DNA of 9,880 nucleotides, taken from Pseudomonadota bacterium (GTDB lineage: Bacteria; Pseudomonadota; Alphaproteobacteria; Rhizobiales; Phreatobacteraceae). The notes under the pieces were generated by a model. It made no database searches. It had not been told where the DNA came from and worked only from the letters and a program-made list of their open reading frames with translations. Below are positions 1 to 6,120 of the stretch, in pieces. Position numbers and translations under genes: made by a program. The number at the start of each line of letters is the position of its first letter. Within the stretch, counting starts at the first letter, position 1. Where the stretch lies: assembly GCA_023416965.1 (NCBI GenBank), contig JAEZGJ010000203.1, positions 1-9,880 of the forward strand. The letters are read 5' to 3'.

Positions 1-796
1 CCGCCAGCCGCCGGTCGGGCTCGATCGCCAGCGTCTCATCCTGGTTGGGCAGCAGCACGGCGACGTCGGTCACCCCGAGATCGGCGAGCTGGTAGGGTGT
101 GCCGTGGCCGTATTCGAGATGGCCGCGGCCGATGATGCCGACGACGAGGTCGGCCGTGCCCGCGCCGAGCGCGCGCGCGATGCCGCAGGCGAAGGCGCGA
201 TCCCACGTCTGTTGCGCGCGCACGAAGCGGTCCCAGCCGGAATCGTCCGGACCGGCGGCACCCGGCGCCCGGCCGGCCGCGCCGGGGCATTCGAACAGCC
301 AGCGCCGATAGGCGGGCGTGGCGGGAACTGCGGGCGTGACCCCGTCGCGCTCCTCCTCCGGGATCGCGTCCCAGCCCTCCTTGCCCACGCGCGTGACGAG
401 CGGGCGATGGCAGTTGAGCGCCAGCATCGGCACGAGATGCTGCCGGCAGAAGTGGAACAGCGGCAGGTAGATCTCGGCCGGGAAACCCCAGACCGCATCC
501 CACTCGCTCTCGGCGAGCAAGGCGGCCGTCGAGCGCTCACCCGCCACCCCGCGGTCGAGCACCGGCTGCACCCGCCGCGGAAACATCTCGAAGCCCACGG
601 CCATACGCGGCTGGATCTGGTTCAGCGCCGCGATCACATGCATCTGCCAGCGGTGGATCTCGGCGACGTCGTGGGTCTCGCCGAGCAGAACCGCCTGCCG
701 GGCCGCCATTCGGGCCATCAGGGCGCGGCCATCGAGGGTGTCACCCGTGACGGGATCGCACCAAGTCCCTCGCAAATGAGGCTGCCTCTCCGCCAT
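1..796 (-). CDS. ChaN/Tiki-superfamily haem-binding-like protein (DUF399-type), 3' end missing
   Basis: This gene reads leftwards off the window edge; the first 265 residues are visible and no stop is reached. The N-terminal region has LLGETHD (residues 37-43) followed by H48, then GFEMF (68-72), a NCHRPLVTRVGKEGW block and near the edge GRGHLEYGHGTPYQL. This set is characteristic of the ChaN-like haem-binding uptake family, which belongs to the Tiki fold superfamily. ChaN in Campylobacter is a haem-binding lipoprotein, and Tiki relatives are metalloproteases. Here there is no signal peptide or lipobox, so a cytoplasmic protein is likely and its role is unproven. The ATG at 796 is preceded by GGGAG (808-804) seven bases upstream. 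It follows the MFS exporter in the same direction after 95 bases, a gap that holds a palindrome and a possible promoter of its own. Family call fairly sure; function open. Confidence 0.8.
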   Translation of the reverse strand, partial: MAERQPHLRGTWCDPVTGDTLDGRALMARMAARQAVLLGETHDVAEIHRWQMHVIAALNQIQPRMAVGFEMFPRRVQPVLDRGVAGERSTAALLAESEWDAVWGFPAEIYLPLFHFCRQHLVPMLALNCHRPLVTRVGKEGWDAIPEEERDGVTPAVPATPAYRRWLFECPGAAGRAPGAAGPDDSGWDRFVRAQQTWDRAFACGIARALGAGTADLVVGIIGRGHLEYGHGTPYQLADLGVTDVAVLLPNQDETLAIEPDRRLA

Positions 797-813
797 GACC
801 ACGCTCCCGGGTT

Positions 814-830
814 AGAACAGGGAGTGTTCT
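814..830. promoter_or_regulatory. Perfect palindrome upstream of the ChaN-like gene, candidate operator
   Basis: AGAACA (814-819) and TGTTCT (825-830) form a perfect 6-base inverted repeat around GGGAG. It lies 18 bases upstream of the ChaN-like start and overlaps the possible -10 element on the minus strand, the usual place for a repressor site. The alphaproteobacterial SOS box is a direct repeat (GTTC-N7-GTTC), so this inverted arrangement does not match it. It could also act as a small RNA hairpin near the ribosome-binding site. Confidence 0.4.
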
Positions 831-854
831 GGTGGCGTTTGTTGATCTGGTCAA
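826..854 (-). promoter_or_regulatory. Possible sigma-70 type promoter for the ChaN-like gene
   Basis: On the minus strand, TTGACC (854-849, five of six matches to the -35 consensus) is followed after 17 bases by CAGAAC (831-826, a weak -10). Transcription would start near 819, leaving room for the GGGAG ribosome-binding site at 808-804. The -10 is poor, so read-through from the MFS gene is an equal alternative. Confidence 0.3.
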
Positions 855-891
855 TCGGGTTTGCAGCGGAGGCAGCCGCAGAGCAGACCGA

Positions 892-2130
892 TTACCGCGC
901 CGTCTGGGGCCGGAACAGCCGACCCTTCTCCGCGATCAGCACCATGGCGAGCGCCGCCACGCCGCAGGCGCCGAAGCCGAGCACGATGGGCAGGGCCGTG
1001 CCGTTGAAGTGTTGGCCGATCCAGAAGCCGATCAGCGCCCCGCCCACCGTGGAGACGAAACCCTGGACGGAGGAAGCCGTGCCCGCGACATGACCCAGCG
1101 GGTCCATCGCCAGCGCGCCGAAGTTCGAAGCCATCAGGCCGAAGAAGAACATGGTGGCGCACTGGAACAGCGTAAAAGTCCAGAGTGTCTCGTAGCCCGC
1201 CAGCGCCACGGAACCGTGGATCAGCGTTGCGGCGAGATAGCCGATGAGGGCGGTGTGCGACACCCGCCGCATGCCGAAGCGCTCGACGATGCGCGAATTG
1301 AGGAAGGAGGCGAGGGCCATGAAGCCGGCGATCACCGCGAAGACGATGGTGAAGATGTCGCTGGCGCGGAACACGTCCTCGAAGAGCTGCTGGGAGGCGT
1401 TGATGAAGCCGAACAGGCTGCCGATGACGAAGGTCATGGCCAGCATGTAGCCGACCGACTGCCGCGTCGTCAGACAGATGCCGAAGGCACTGATGACGGG
1501 CCAGAAGGCGATGGGCGTGCGGTCGTCCGGGTGCAGCGTCTCGGGCAGCTTGCGTGCCACCCACAGGGCCACGACGACCCCGAACAGTCCGAGCAGCGCG
1601 AAGATCCAGCGCCACGGCGCGACCAGGATGATGACCTGGCCGATGGAAGGAGCCAGAATCGGCACCGCGAGGAAGACAATGAAGGCGAGCGACATGACCC
1701 GCGCCATCTGCCGGCCGGAAAAGGTGTCGCGGACGATGGAGACGGCGAGCACGCGCGAGGCGGCCGCGCCGATGCCCTGCACCACCCTCGCCACCATCAT
1801 CGCCTCGAAACTGGTGGCGAAGGTCGCCGCCATGCTGCCGGCCGCGTAGATGGCGAGGCCGATGAGCAGCACCTTGCGGCGGCCGAACCGGTCGGCGAGC
1901 GTGCCGTAGATGATCTGCGCCGCGCCGAAGCCGAGCAAGTAGGAGGTGACCACCCACTGCCGATCGTTCGGCGAAACGATTCCCAGCGCCTCGCCGATTT
2001 CCGGCAGGGCGGGCAGCATGGAATCGATGGCCAGGGCATTGGTCGCCATCAGAGCGGCGATCATGGCGACGAATTGGCGGAAGCCCAGTCCGGGATAGGG
2101 GCCGGTGGCTGGCGGAGGCGTGGCGGTCAT
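892..2130 (-). CDS. MFS drug-resistance exporter, Bcr/CflA type
   Basis: A 412-residue inner-membrane transporter of the major facilitator superfamily, probably a proton-coupled multidrug exporter. After a short Pro-rich tail, the first membrane segment (about residues 20-35) runs into DSMLPALPEIG, the Bcr/CflA form of the TM1 exit. The classical MFS motif A appears as GTLADRFGRRK (76-86) between TM2 and TM3, then VARVVQGIGAAASRVLAVSIVRD in TM4 and LAPSIGQ in TM5 (motif C-like). The length and hydrophobic pattern fit 12 membrane segments. The frame stays open upstream to 2244, but those extra residues are hydrophilic and unlike the family, so the ATG at 2130 is preferred even though it lacks a strong Shine-Dalgarno sequence. 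It diverges from the first Bug receptor gene across 264 bases and precedes the ChaN-like gene on the same strand. The substrate cannot be read from the sequence. Confidence 0.88.
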   Translation of the reverse strand: MTATPPPATGPYPGLGFRQFVAMIAALMATNALAIDSMLPALPEIGEALGIVSPNDRQWVVTSYLLGFGAAQIIYGTLADRFGRRKVLLIGLAIYAAGSMAATFATSFEAMMVARVVQGIGAAASRVLAVSIVRDTFSGRQMARVMSLAFIVFLAVPILAPSIGQVIILVAPWRWIFALLGLFGVVVALWVARKLPETLHPDDRTPIAFWPVISAFGICLTTRQSVGYMLAMTFVIGSLFGFINASQQLFEDVFRASDIFTIVFAVIAGFMALASFLNSRIVERFGMRRVSHTALIGYLAATLIHGSVALAGYETLWTFTLFQCATMFFFGLMASNFGALAMDPLGHVAGTASSVQGFVSTVGGALIGFWIGQHFNGTALPIVLGFGACGVAALAMVLIAEKGRLFRPQTAR

Positions 2131-2153
2131 GAATGCTTCTGCGAATGGCGCGT

Positions 2154-2170
2154 CGCTGTCCGAGACAGCG
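2154..2170. promoter_or_regulatory. Inverted repeat in the leader of the MFS exporter gene
   Basis: CGCTGTC (2154-2160) and GACAGCG (2164-2170) are a perfect 7-base inverted repeat around CGA. The site lies 23 bases upstream of the chosen exporter start, inside the 264-base divergent region shared with the first Bug receptor gene. It may be a regulator site or a leader hairpin. No regulator gene lies next to it and no convincing -35/-10 pair was found in this intergenic region. Confidence 0.35.
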
Positions 2171-2394
2171 CTGCAATCGGGAGTGAGCCTCTGACCTAGT
2201 ACGTGTCCTGCAATGGCACTATTGATTTTGCGGTGATGCAGCATCCCGGAAGGCCGCGGGTTGCGGCAGGACCTGCGGGACGGCTACCATTTACCCGACG
2301 AACACGGTCGGGTGTCACGCTGCCATGGTCCAGCCAGGCGGGAACGTGGCTGCGAACCCGGCGAAGATGTCCAACACATGAGGAAATGCTGCTG

Positions 2395-3378
2395 ATGATC
2401 ACCCGCCGTACGACGCTCGCAGGGCTCGCCGGAATCCTGGCCACCCCCGCCATCCGCACCGCTTCGGCCCAGGACGCCTGGCCGTCCCGGCCGGTGCGCA
2501 TGATCGTGCCTTTCCCGCCGGGCGGCTCCACCGACGTGCTCGCCCGCGTCATCGCCGAGAACCTGTCGAAGGAGATCGGCCAGACCGTCGTCATCGAGAA
2601 CCGTCCGGGATCGGCAGGCAATGTGGGCGTCAACGCCGTCGCCAAGGCCGAGCCCGACGGCTACACGATCGGCGTCTCGACGATCGGCCCGCTCTCGGCC
2701 CATATCGAGCTCTACCGCACCCTGCCGTTCAACCCGCTGACCGACTTCACCTACATCGCCGACATCTACGAGATTCCGAACGTCCTCGTGGTCAACCCTC
2801 AGACGCCGGTGTCGACCGTCCAGGAGTTCATCGCCTGGGTGAAGGCGAAGGGCGAGGGCAAGGCCTCCTACGGCACGCCTGGCCTTGGCACCACCGCGCA
2901 TCTGTCGACGGAGTTCCTGTCGCGCAAGGTCGGCATGAAGCCGCTCCACGTCCCCTACCGGACCGGCGCCGTCGCGGTGCAGGACCTCATCGCCGGCCGT
3001 ATCGACTTCATGTTCGACAACCTGCCGACCATCATCGGCCAGATCCAGGGCAAGACCATCAAGGCGATCGCCGTCTCGACCGCCAAGCGCTGGCCTGGTC
3101 TGCCCGAGATCCCGACCATGATCGAGGGCGGCGTCGCCGATTTCGACGTGACCTCGTGGTCGGGGATGATCGCGCCGAAGGGCTTGCCCGATGCCGTCAC
3201 GAAGAAGCTGGTCGACGCCCATATCAAGATCGGCCAGGACCCGGCCTTCGTGAAGCGCTTCCAGGAACTCGGCGCCCTCGCCACCATGAAGGGTCCCGAC
3301 GCTCTCAAGGCGCGCATGGCGACCGAGATCCCGCGCTGGGCCGAGGTGGTGCGCGCCGCCGGCGCCAAGGTCGAGTAA
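2395..3378 (+). CDS. Bug/TctC-family tripartite tricarboxylate transporter solute receptor (copy 1)
   Basis: A 327-residue periplasmic binding protein. Bug-family proteins capture small carboxylates or related solutes and, in some cases, pass them to a TctA/TctB membrane pair. The N-terminus has a Tat-like TRRTTLAGL (residues 3-11), a hydrophobic stretch and a likely cleavage site after ASA (23-25). The mature protein shows the family hallmarks: VPFPPGGSTD, with the ligand-contacting Asp at 47, then ENRPGSAGNVG and PDGYT, later YGTPGLGTTAHL and HVPYRTG, and near the end the family's GMIAPKGLPD. The ATG at 2395 is chosen because GAGGAA (2380-2385) lies nine bases before it. An in-frame ATG at 2386 would sit directly on that site, and the longer open frame from 2203 adds residues unlike a signal peptide. 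No TctA or TctB gene is nearby. The ligand is unknown. Confidence 0.92.
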   Translation: MITRRTTLAGLAGILATPAIRTASAQDAWPSRPVRMIVPFPPGGSTDVLARVIAENLSKEIGQTVVIENRPGSAGNVGVNAVAKAEPDGYTIGVSTIGPLSAHIELYRTLPFNPLTDFTYIADIYEIPNVLVVNPQTPVSTVQEFIAWVKAKGEGKASYGTPGLGTTAHLSTEFLSRKVGMKPLHVPYRTGAVAVQDLIAGRIDFMFDNLPTIIGQIQGKTIKAIAVSTAKRWPGLPEIPTMIEGGVADFDVTSWSGMIAPKGLPDAVTKKLVDAHIKIGQDPAFVKRFQELGALATMKGPDALKARMATEIPRWAEVVRAAGAKVE

Positions 3379-3407
3379 TCGGCCGGGCAAACACGCGAAA
3401 GCAACCT

Positions 3408-3434
3408 CCATGGCCGGGCTCGTCCCGGCCATGG
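3408..3434. repeat. REP-like palindrome after the first Bug receptor gene, possible terminator
   Basis: CCATGGCCGGG (3408-3418) and CCCGGCCATGG (3424-3434) form a perfect 11-base stem with a 5-base loop, CTCGT. In frame it reads MAGLVPAM on the plus strand and MAGTSPAM-like on the other. Palindromes of this kind are, to my knowledge, scattered in many copies through Hyphomicrobiales genomes. It begins 29 bases after the stop of the first receptor gene, so it may also end or stabilise that transcript; only a short T-rich stretch (TCGTTT) follows. Confidence 0.7.
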
Positions 3435-3494
3435 TCGTTTCTGTGGGCAGCGACGGGGTCGATCCCCTCCCATCTGGCCCAGTTGCGCGGCGTT

Positions 3495-3511
3495 ATGAAA
3501 TGGCGTTTCAT
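3495..3511. promoter_or_regulatory. Palindrome upstream of the second Bug receptor gene, candidate operator
   Basis: ATGAAA (3495-3500) and TTTCAT (3506-3511) are perfect inverted arms around TGGCG. The AT-rich arms stand out in this GC-rich DNA. The pattern recalls IclR/KdgR-type sites (TGAAAC...GTTTCA), but the match is only approximate and no regulator gene is in the window. A weak promoter could overlap it: TTGCGC (3483-3488), 17 bases, TTTCAT (3506-3511). Confidence 0.45.
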
Positions 3512-3532
3512 TTCCGAAAGAGTCCTTCGGAA
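3512..3532 (+). promoter_or_regulatory. Hairpin partly covering the ribosome-binding site of the second Bug receptor gene
   Basis: TTCCGAA (3512-3518) and TTCGGAA (3526-3532) form a perfect 7-base stem around AGAGTCC. The last two stem bases are the first two bases of the AAGGAA ribosome-binding site (3531-3536), and ATTTCC (3510-3515) could instead pair with GGAAAT (3533-3538), covering more of that site. The leader could therefore switch between structures and tune translation, or the repeat could be a second DNA-binding site. Confidence 0.4.
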
Positions 3533-3544
3533 GGAAATCTGCCC

Positions 3545-4519
3545 ATGACGTCCGCCAGCCGCCGCACCGTGCTCGCCACCCTCGGGGGCGTCGCGGCCGC
3601 CTCGATCCTGCCGGCGAGGGCCCAGGCCTTCCCCTCCAAGCGCGTCACGCTGGTCGTGCCTTTCCCGCCGGGCGGCCCTGTGGATCTGACGGCCCGCCAG
3701 ATCGGCCAGAAGATCTCCGAATACTGGAACCAGACCGTCATCATCGAGAACCGGCCGGGTGCCGACGCGGTGATCGGCGCCCAGGCGGTGCAGCGGTCCG
3801 ATCCTGACGGCCACACGCTGCTGGTCTGCGCCATCCATCACTCGGTTCATCCGAGCCTGAAGGCGAGCCTGCCCTACAACTTCCTCGAGGAGTTCGTGCC
3901 GGTCAGCGGCGCGGGCATCTTCCCCATCATCGTCTGCGCCCATCCGTCCCTGCCGGTGAACAACGTCGGTGAGCTCGCCGCCTATGCCAAGGCCAATCCG
4001 GGCAAGCTCGCCTATGGGTCGGCCGGCGTCGGGGGCGGCACCCACCTCGCCGGCGAGCTGTTCAAGAGCATGACGGGTGCGGACATGCTGCACGTCGCCC
4101 ATCGCGGCAGCGCCCCGGCCATGAGCAGCCTCCTCGGCAACCATGTCCAGCTCATGTTCGCCGACGGCCCCACTGCCGTGCCGCAGGTCCAGGCCAAGAC
4201 GGTCAAGGCGCTCGGCATCAGCCCGGCCCGCCTCTCCATCCTCCCCGACATTCCGACCATGCCGGAGGCGGGGCTGCCCGGCTACGAGGCCTATTCCTGG
4301 TCCGGCATCGTGGCGCCGAAGGGCACACCGCCCGAGGCGGTCGCGGCGCTGAACGCGGCGATGACCCGGGCGCTGAAGGAGCCGGAGACCGTCGAGAAGT
4401 TCGAGAAGTTCGGCGCCCAGCCGGCACCTCAGACGGCCGCCCAGTTCGGCGCCTTCCTGAAGGCCGAGACGGAGAAATGGGCAAAGGTCGTCGCCGAGGC
4501 TAAGATCCCGAAGACGTAA
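3545..4519 (+). CDS. Bug/TctC-family solute receptor (copy 2)
   Basis: A 324-residue periplasmic receptor of the same family as the gene before it. A Tat-like SRRTVLATL (residues 5-13) leads a hydrophobic signal ending near AQA (26-28). VPFPPGGPVD keeps the ligand-contacting Asp at 47, ENRPG and PDGHT are present, and YGSAGVGGGTHLAGELF and GIVAPKGTPPEA match the later family blocks. The segment after ENRPG reads ADAVIG, not the usual glycine-rich AGGxxG form seen nearly intact in copy 1, which hints at a different ligand. The ATG at 3545 has AAGGAA eight bases upstream. The 166-base gap from copy 1 holds a REP-like palindrome, another palindrome and a hairpin, so this gene probably has its own control. 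The aldo/keto reductase starts 38 bases downstream and is likely co-transcribed. Confidence 0.92.
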   Translation: MTSASRRTVLATLGGVAAASILPARAQAFPSKRVTLVVPFPPGGPVDLTARQIGQKISEYWNQTVIIENRPGADAVIGAQAVQRSDPDGHTLLVCAIHHSVHPSLKASLPYNFLEEFVPVSGAGIFPIIVCAHPSLPVNNVGELAAYAKANPGKLAYGSAGVGGGTHLAGELFKSMTGADMLHVAHRGSAPAMSSLLGNHVQLMFADGPTAVPQVQAKTVKALGISPARLSILPDIPTMPEAGLPGYEAYSWSGIVAPKGTPPEAVAALNAAMTRALKEPETVEKFEKFGAQPAPQTAAQFGAFLKAETEKWAKVVAEAKIPKT

Positions 4520-4557
4520 GTCCCGGGCGCCGGTTCCGGGGCGACATGGAGCCGGCC

Positions 4558-5403
4558 ATGACCCAGCCCTTTCCGACCATTGCCCTTCCCGACGGCGAGG
4601 CCATTCCCGTCCTCGGGCAGGGGACCTGGACCATCGCGGATCGCCCCGCCCGCCGCGAGGCGGCGGTGGCGGCGCTCCGGGCCGGGCTCGACGCCGGCAT
4701 GAGGCTGATCGACACGGCGGAGATGTATGGCGACGGCGCCTCCGAGGAACTCATCGGCGAGGCCGTCGCCGGCCGGCGCGACGAGGCCTTCCTCGTCTCC
4801 AAGGTCTATCCCCACAATGCCGGCCGTCGCAGCGCCATCGCCGCCTGCGAGGCCTCGCTCCGCCGCCTGAAGACCGACCGGCTCGATCTCTACCTCCTCC
4901 ACTGGCGCGGCGGCATTCCCCTCGCCGAAACCGTCGAGGCCTTCGAGCGGCTCGTGGCCGACGGCAAGATCCGTCGCTGGGGTGTCTCGAATTTCGACGT
5001 GGACGACATGGAGGAGCTCGTCGCGGCGGGCGGCGAGGCCGTCGCGGTCAACCAGGTGCTCTACAATTGCGGCCGCCGCGGCATCGAGTTCGATCTCATC
5101 CCCTGGCAGGCCGCACGCGGCATCCCGGTCATGGCATATTCGCCCATCGAGCAGGGCCGGCTGCCGCGCCATCCCGCCCTTGCCGCCATCGCCACCCGTC
5201 ATCCCGGCGCGACGCCGGCTCAGGTGGCGCTCGCCTTTACGCTGCGCCTCGGCGGTGTGGTCGCCATTCCGCAGATGAGCACGCCGGCCCATGTGGCGGA
5301 GAACCGCCTCGCCGCCGATCTCGTGCTGACGCCTGCCGACCTCGCCGAGATCGACCGCGCCTTTCCGCCGCTGGCGCGCAAGCGCCCGCTCGACATGCTC
5401 TGA
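4558..5403 (+). CDS. Aldo/keto reductase (AKR family), YeaE-like
   Basis: A 281-residue cytoplasmic NAD(P)H-dependent oxidoreductase that reduces aldehydes or ketones to alcohols. The complete catalytic tetrad is visible: Asp52 and Tyr57 in LIDTAEMYGDG, Lys82 in LVSKVYP and His115 in YLLHWRG. GVSNF, NQVLYN and AYSPIEQG are standard later blocks of the TIM barrel, and VAIPQMSTPAHVAEN is the cofactor-binding end. GQGTW at the start resembles the YeaE-like methylglyoxal reductase branch, but the substrate cannot be fixed. The ATG at 4558 is chosen because GGAG (4548-4551) lies six bases before it; the in-frame ATG at 4546 has a poorer site and would add only MEPA. It follows the second Bug receptor by 38 bases, suggesting one operon, and ends six bases from a converging gene with no clear terminator between. 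Confidence 0.92.
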   Translation: MTQPFPTIALPDGEAIPVLGQGTWTIADRPARREAAVAALRAGLDAGMRLIDTAEMYGDGASEELIGEAVAGRRDEAFLVSKVYPHNAGRRSAIAACEASLRRLKTDRLDLYLLHWRGGIPLAETVEAFERLVADGKIRRWGVSNFDVDDMEELVAAGGEAVAVNQVLYNCGRRGIEFDLIPWQAARGIPVMAYSPIEQGRLPRHPALAAIATRHPGATPAQVALAFTLRLGGVVAIPQMSTPAHVAENRLAADLVLTPADLAEIDRAFPPLARKRPLDML

Positions 5404-5409
5404 GCCAGC

Positions 5410-5733
5410 TCAACGTCGGCGGATCCTGTAGCCCGACTGCTCGACGCAGGACGCGAACTGGCGGCGCTGCGATGGCGTCAGCCTGTCGCGGTCCGGCGTG
5501 CCGCGGGCGTTGGACGGATTGGCCACCGCGGCCCGGTAGCACAGGCGCGCCGCGTAATCGGCGGTGAACACCTGGCGGTTGATGTCGCCGTCCACCAGCT
5601 GGCGGGCGAGGCGCCGGGCGGCGGCGCTCTGCTCGGTCGGAAGGTGAACCGGACCGTGGGTCTGGGCTGCGACCGGTACGACCGCGAGAACAAGGGCGAA
5701 CGGCGCGGCGAGCGCCGAGCGGGGCGGGGTCAT
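5410..5733 (-). CDS. Small secreted protein of unknown function
   Basis: A 107-residue protein I do not recognise. It begins with a clear Sec-type signal: hydrophobic residues 7-23 and likely cleavage after VAA (21-23), just before QTHG. The mature part is about 84 residues, basic and mostly helical in appearance, with exactly two cysteines (65 and 96) that could form a disulfide in the periplasm, and it ends in YRIRRR. The ATG at 5733 has GGAG (5745-5742) eight bases upstream, and the frame stays open to a TGA at 5412-5410. It lies downstream of yacG on the same strand after 117 bases, so it may be read from the maf-yacG transcript or have its own promoter in that gap. The signal peptide, ribosome-binding site and neat fit between neighbours support a real gene. 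Confidence 0.72.
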   Translation of the reverse strand: MTPPRSALAAPFALVLAVVPVAAQTHGPVHLPTEQSAAARRLARQLVDGDINRQVFTADYAARLCYRAAVANPSNARGTPDRDRLTPSQRRQFASCVEQSGYRIRRR

Positions 5734-5770
5734 GGCACCGGCTCCAGTGGCAGGCTGGCGCCGTGATGCG

Positions 5771-5800
5771 CCGGGCGCGTTGCAGCGCCGTGGCGCCCGG
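5771..5800. terminator. Weak GC-rich hairpin downstream of yacG
   Basis: CCGGGCGC (5771-5778) and GCGCCCGG (5793-5800) form a perfect 8-base stem with a 14-base loop, 51 bases beyond the yacG stop on the minus strand. No T-run follows it, so intrinsic termination is doubtful. It is the only structure seen in the 117-base gap between yacG and the small secreted protein gene. Confidence 0.3.
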
Positions 5801-5850
5801 GCGGGGGTCCGTTTCAGCAGTGCACGCGCCGGCTCTGGCGCGGGCGGAGC

Positions 5851-6066
5851 TTAGTCCCGTCGGGGTTCGTCCTCGTCCTCCCCCTCGTTCTCGACGACGG
5901 GGATGGCATAGGCGCCCTTCAGCCAGCGGTTGAGGTCGATGTCGGCGCAGCGCTTCGAACAGAAGGGCTTGAAGCGCACCAGCGCCGGCTTGCCGCAGAT
6001 CGGGCAGGGCTTGGGCGGATCGACGAGGCGATCGTTGTCGTTCACGGCGTTCATGGGTGGGGTCAT
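5851..6066 (-). CDS. yacG: DNA gyrase inhibitor YacG (zinc-ribbon protein)
   Basis: A 71-residue zinc-binding protein. E. coli YacG binds the GyrB subunit and blocks gyrase binding to DNA; how far this matters in alphaproteobacteria is unknown. The four zinc ligands are Cys21 and Cys24 (CPICG) and Cys36 and Cys40 (FCSKRC), followed by the family signature DLNRWLKGAYAIP. The tail is strongly acidic (ENEGEDEDEP), as is common in the family. Neither the ATG at 6066 nor the in-frame ATG at 6054 has a good Shine-Dalgarno sequence, so the exact start is uncertain and the longer form is given. It lies 54 bases downstream of maf on the same strand, a gene order typical of Hyphomicrobiales. Confidence 0.93.
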   Translation of the reverse strand: MTPPMNAVNDNDRLVDPPKPCPICGKPALVRFKPFCSKRCADIDLNRWLKGAYAIPVVENEGEDEDEPRRD

Positions 6067-6085
6067 GGCATGCGACGGGTTGCAA

Positions 6086-6108
6086 GGGAAGAAAGACGGC
6101 GTCTTCCC
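6086..6108 (-). terminator. Hairpin in the maf-yacG spacer, possible attenuator
   Basis: GGGAAGA (6086-6092) and TCTTCCC (6102-6108) pair perfectly, with a 9-base loop that can itself re-pair (AAGAC with GTCTT). On the minus strand the stem starts 12 bases after the maf stop and is followed by TTGCAA, not by a real T-run. It may partly end transcription, stabilise the maf end of the message, or influence yacG, which lacks a clear ribosome-binding site. Confidence 0.35.
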
Positions 6109-6120
6109 TCCGAACGCGCC

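Noticed and set aside
814..830. LexA (SOS) box
   Set aside because: The alphaproteobacterial LexA site is the direct repeat GTTC-N7-GTTC; here the arms are inverted.
104..1093. Open plus-strand frame of 329 codons over the ChaN-like gene
   Set aside because: It is antisense to a gene with clear family motifs, and its own translation has no recognisable domain.
851..2176. Long open frame on the minus strand overlapping the MFS gene in another phase, and a 455-codon frame on the plus strand (832-2199)
   Set aside because: Both lie over the transporter gene and translate to Arg/Ala/His-rich or Glu/Asp-rich low-complexity protein without family motifs, as expected for non-coding frames in GC-rich DNA.
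2367..2379. ATGT-N5-ACAT palindrome just before the first Bug receptor start
   Set aside because: Arms of four bases are expected by chance at this scale and nothing else supports a site.
5734..5850. tRNA gene in the gap after yacG, where some Hyphomicrobiales carry one
   Set aside because: No T-loop-like GTTCGA/GGTTCNAATC block or cloverleaf arms are visible in these 117 bases.
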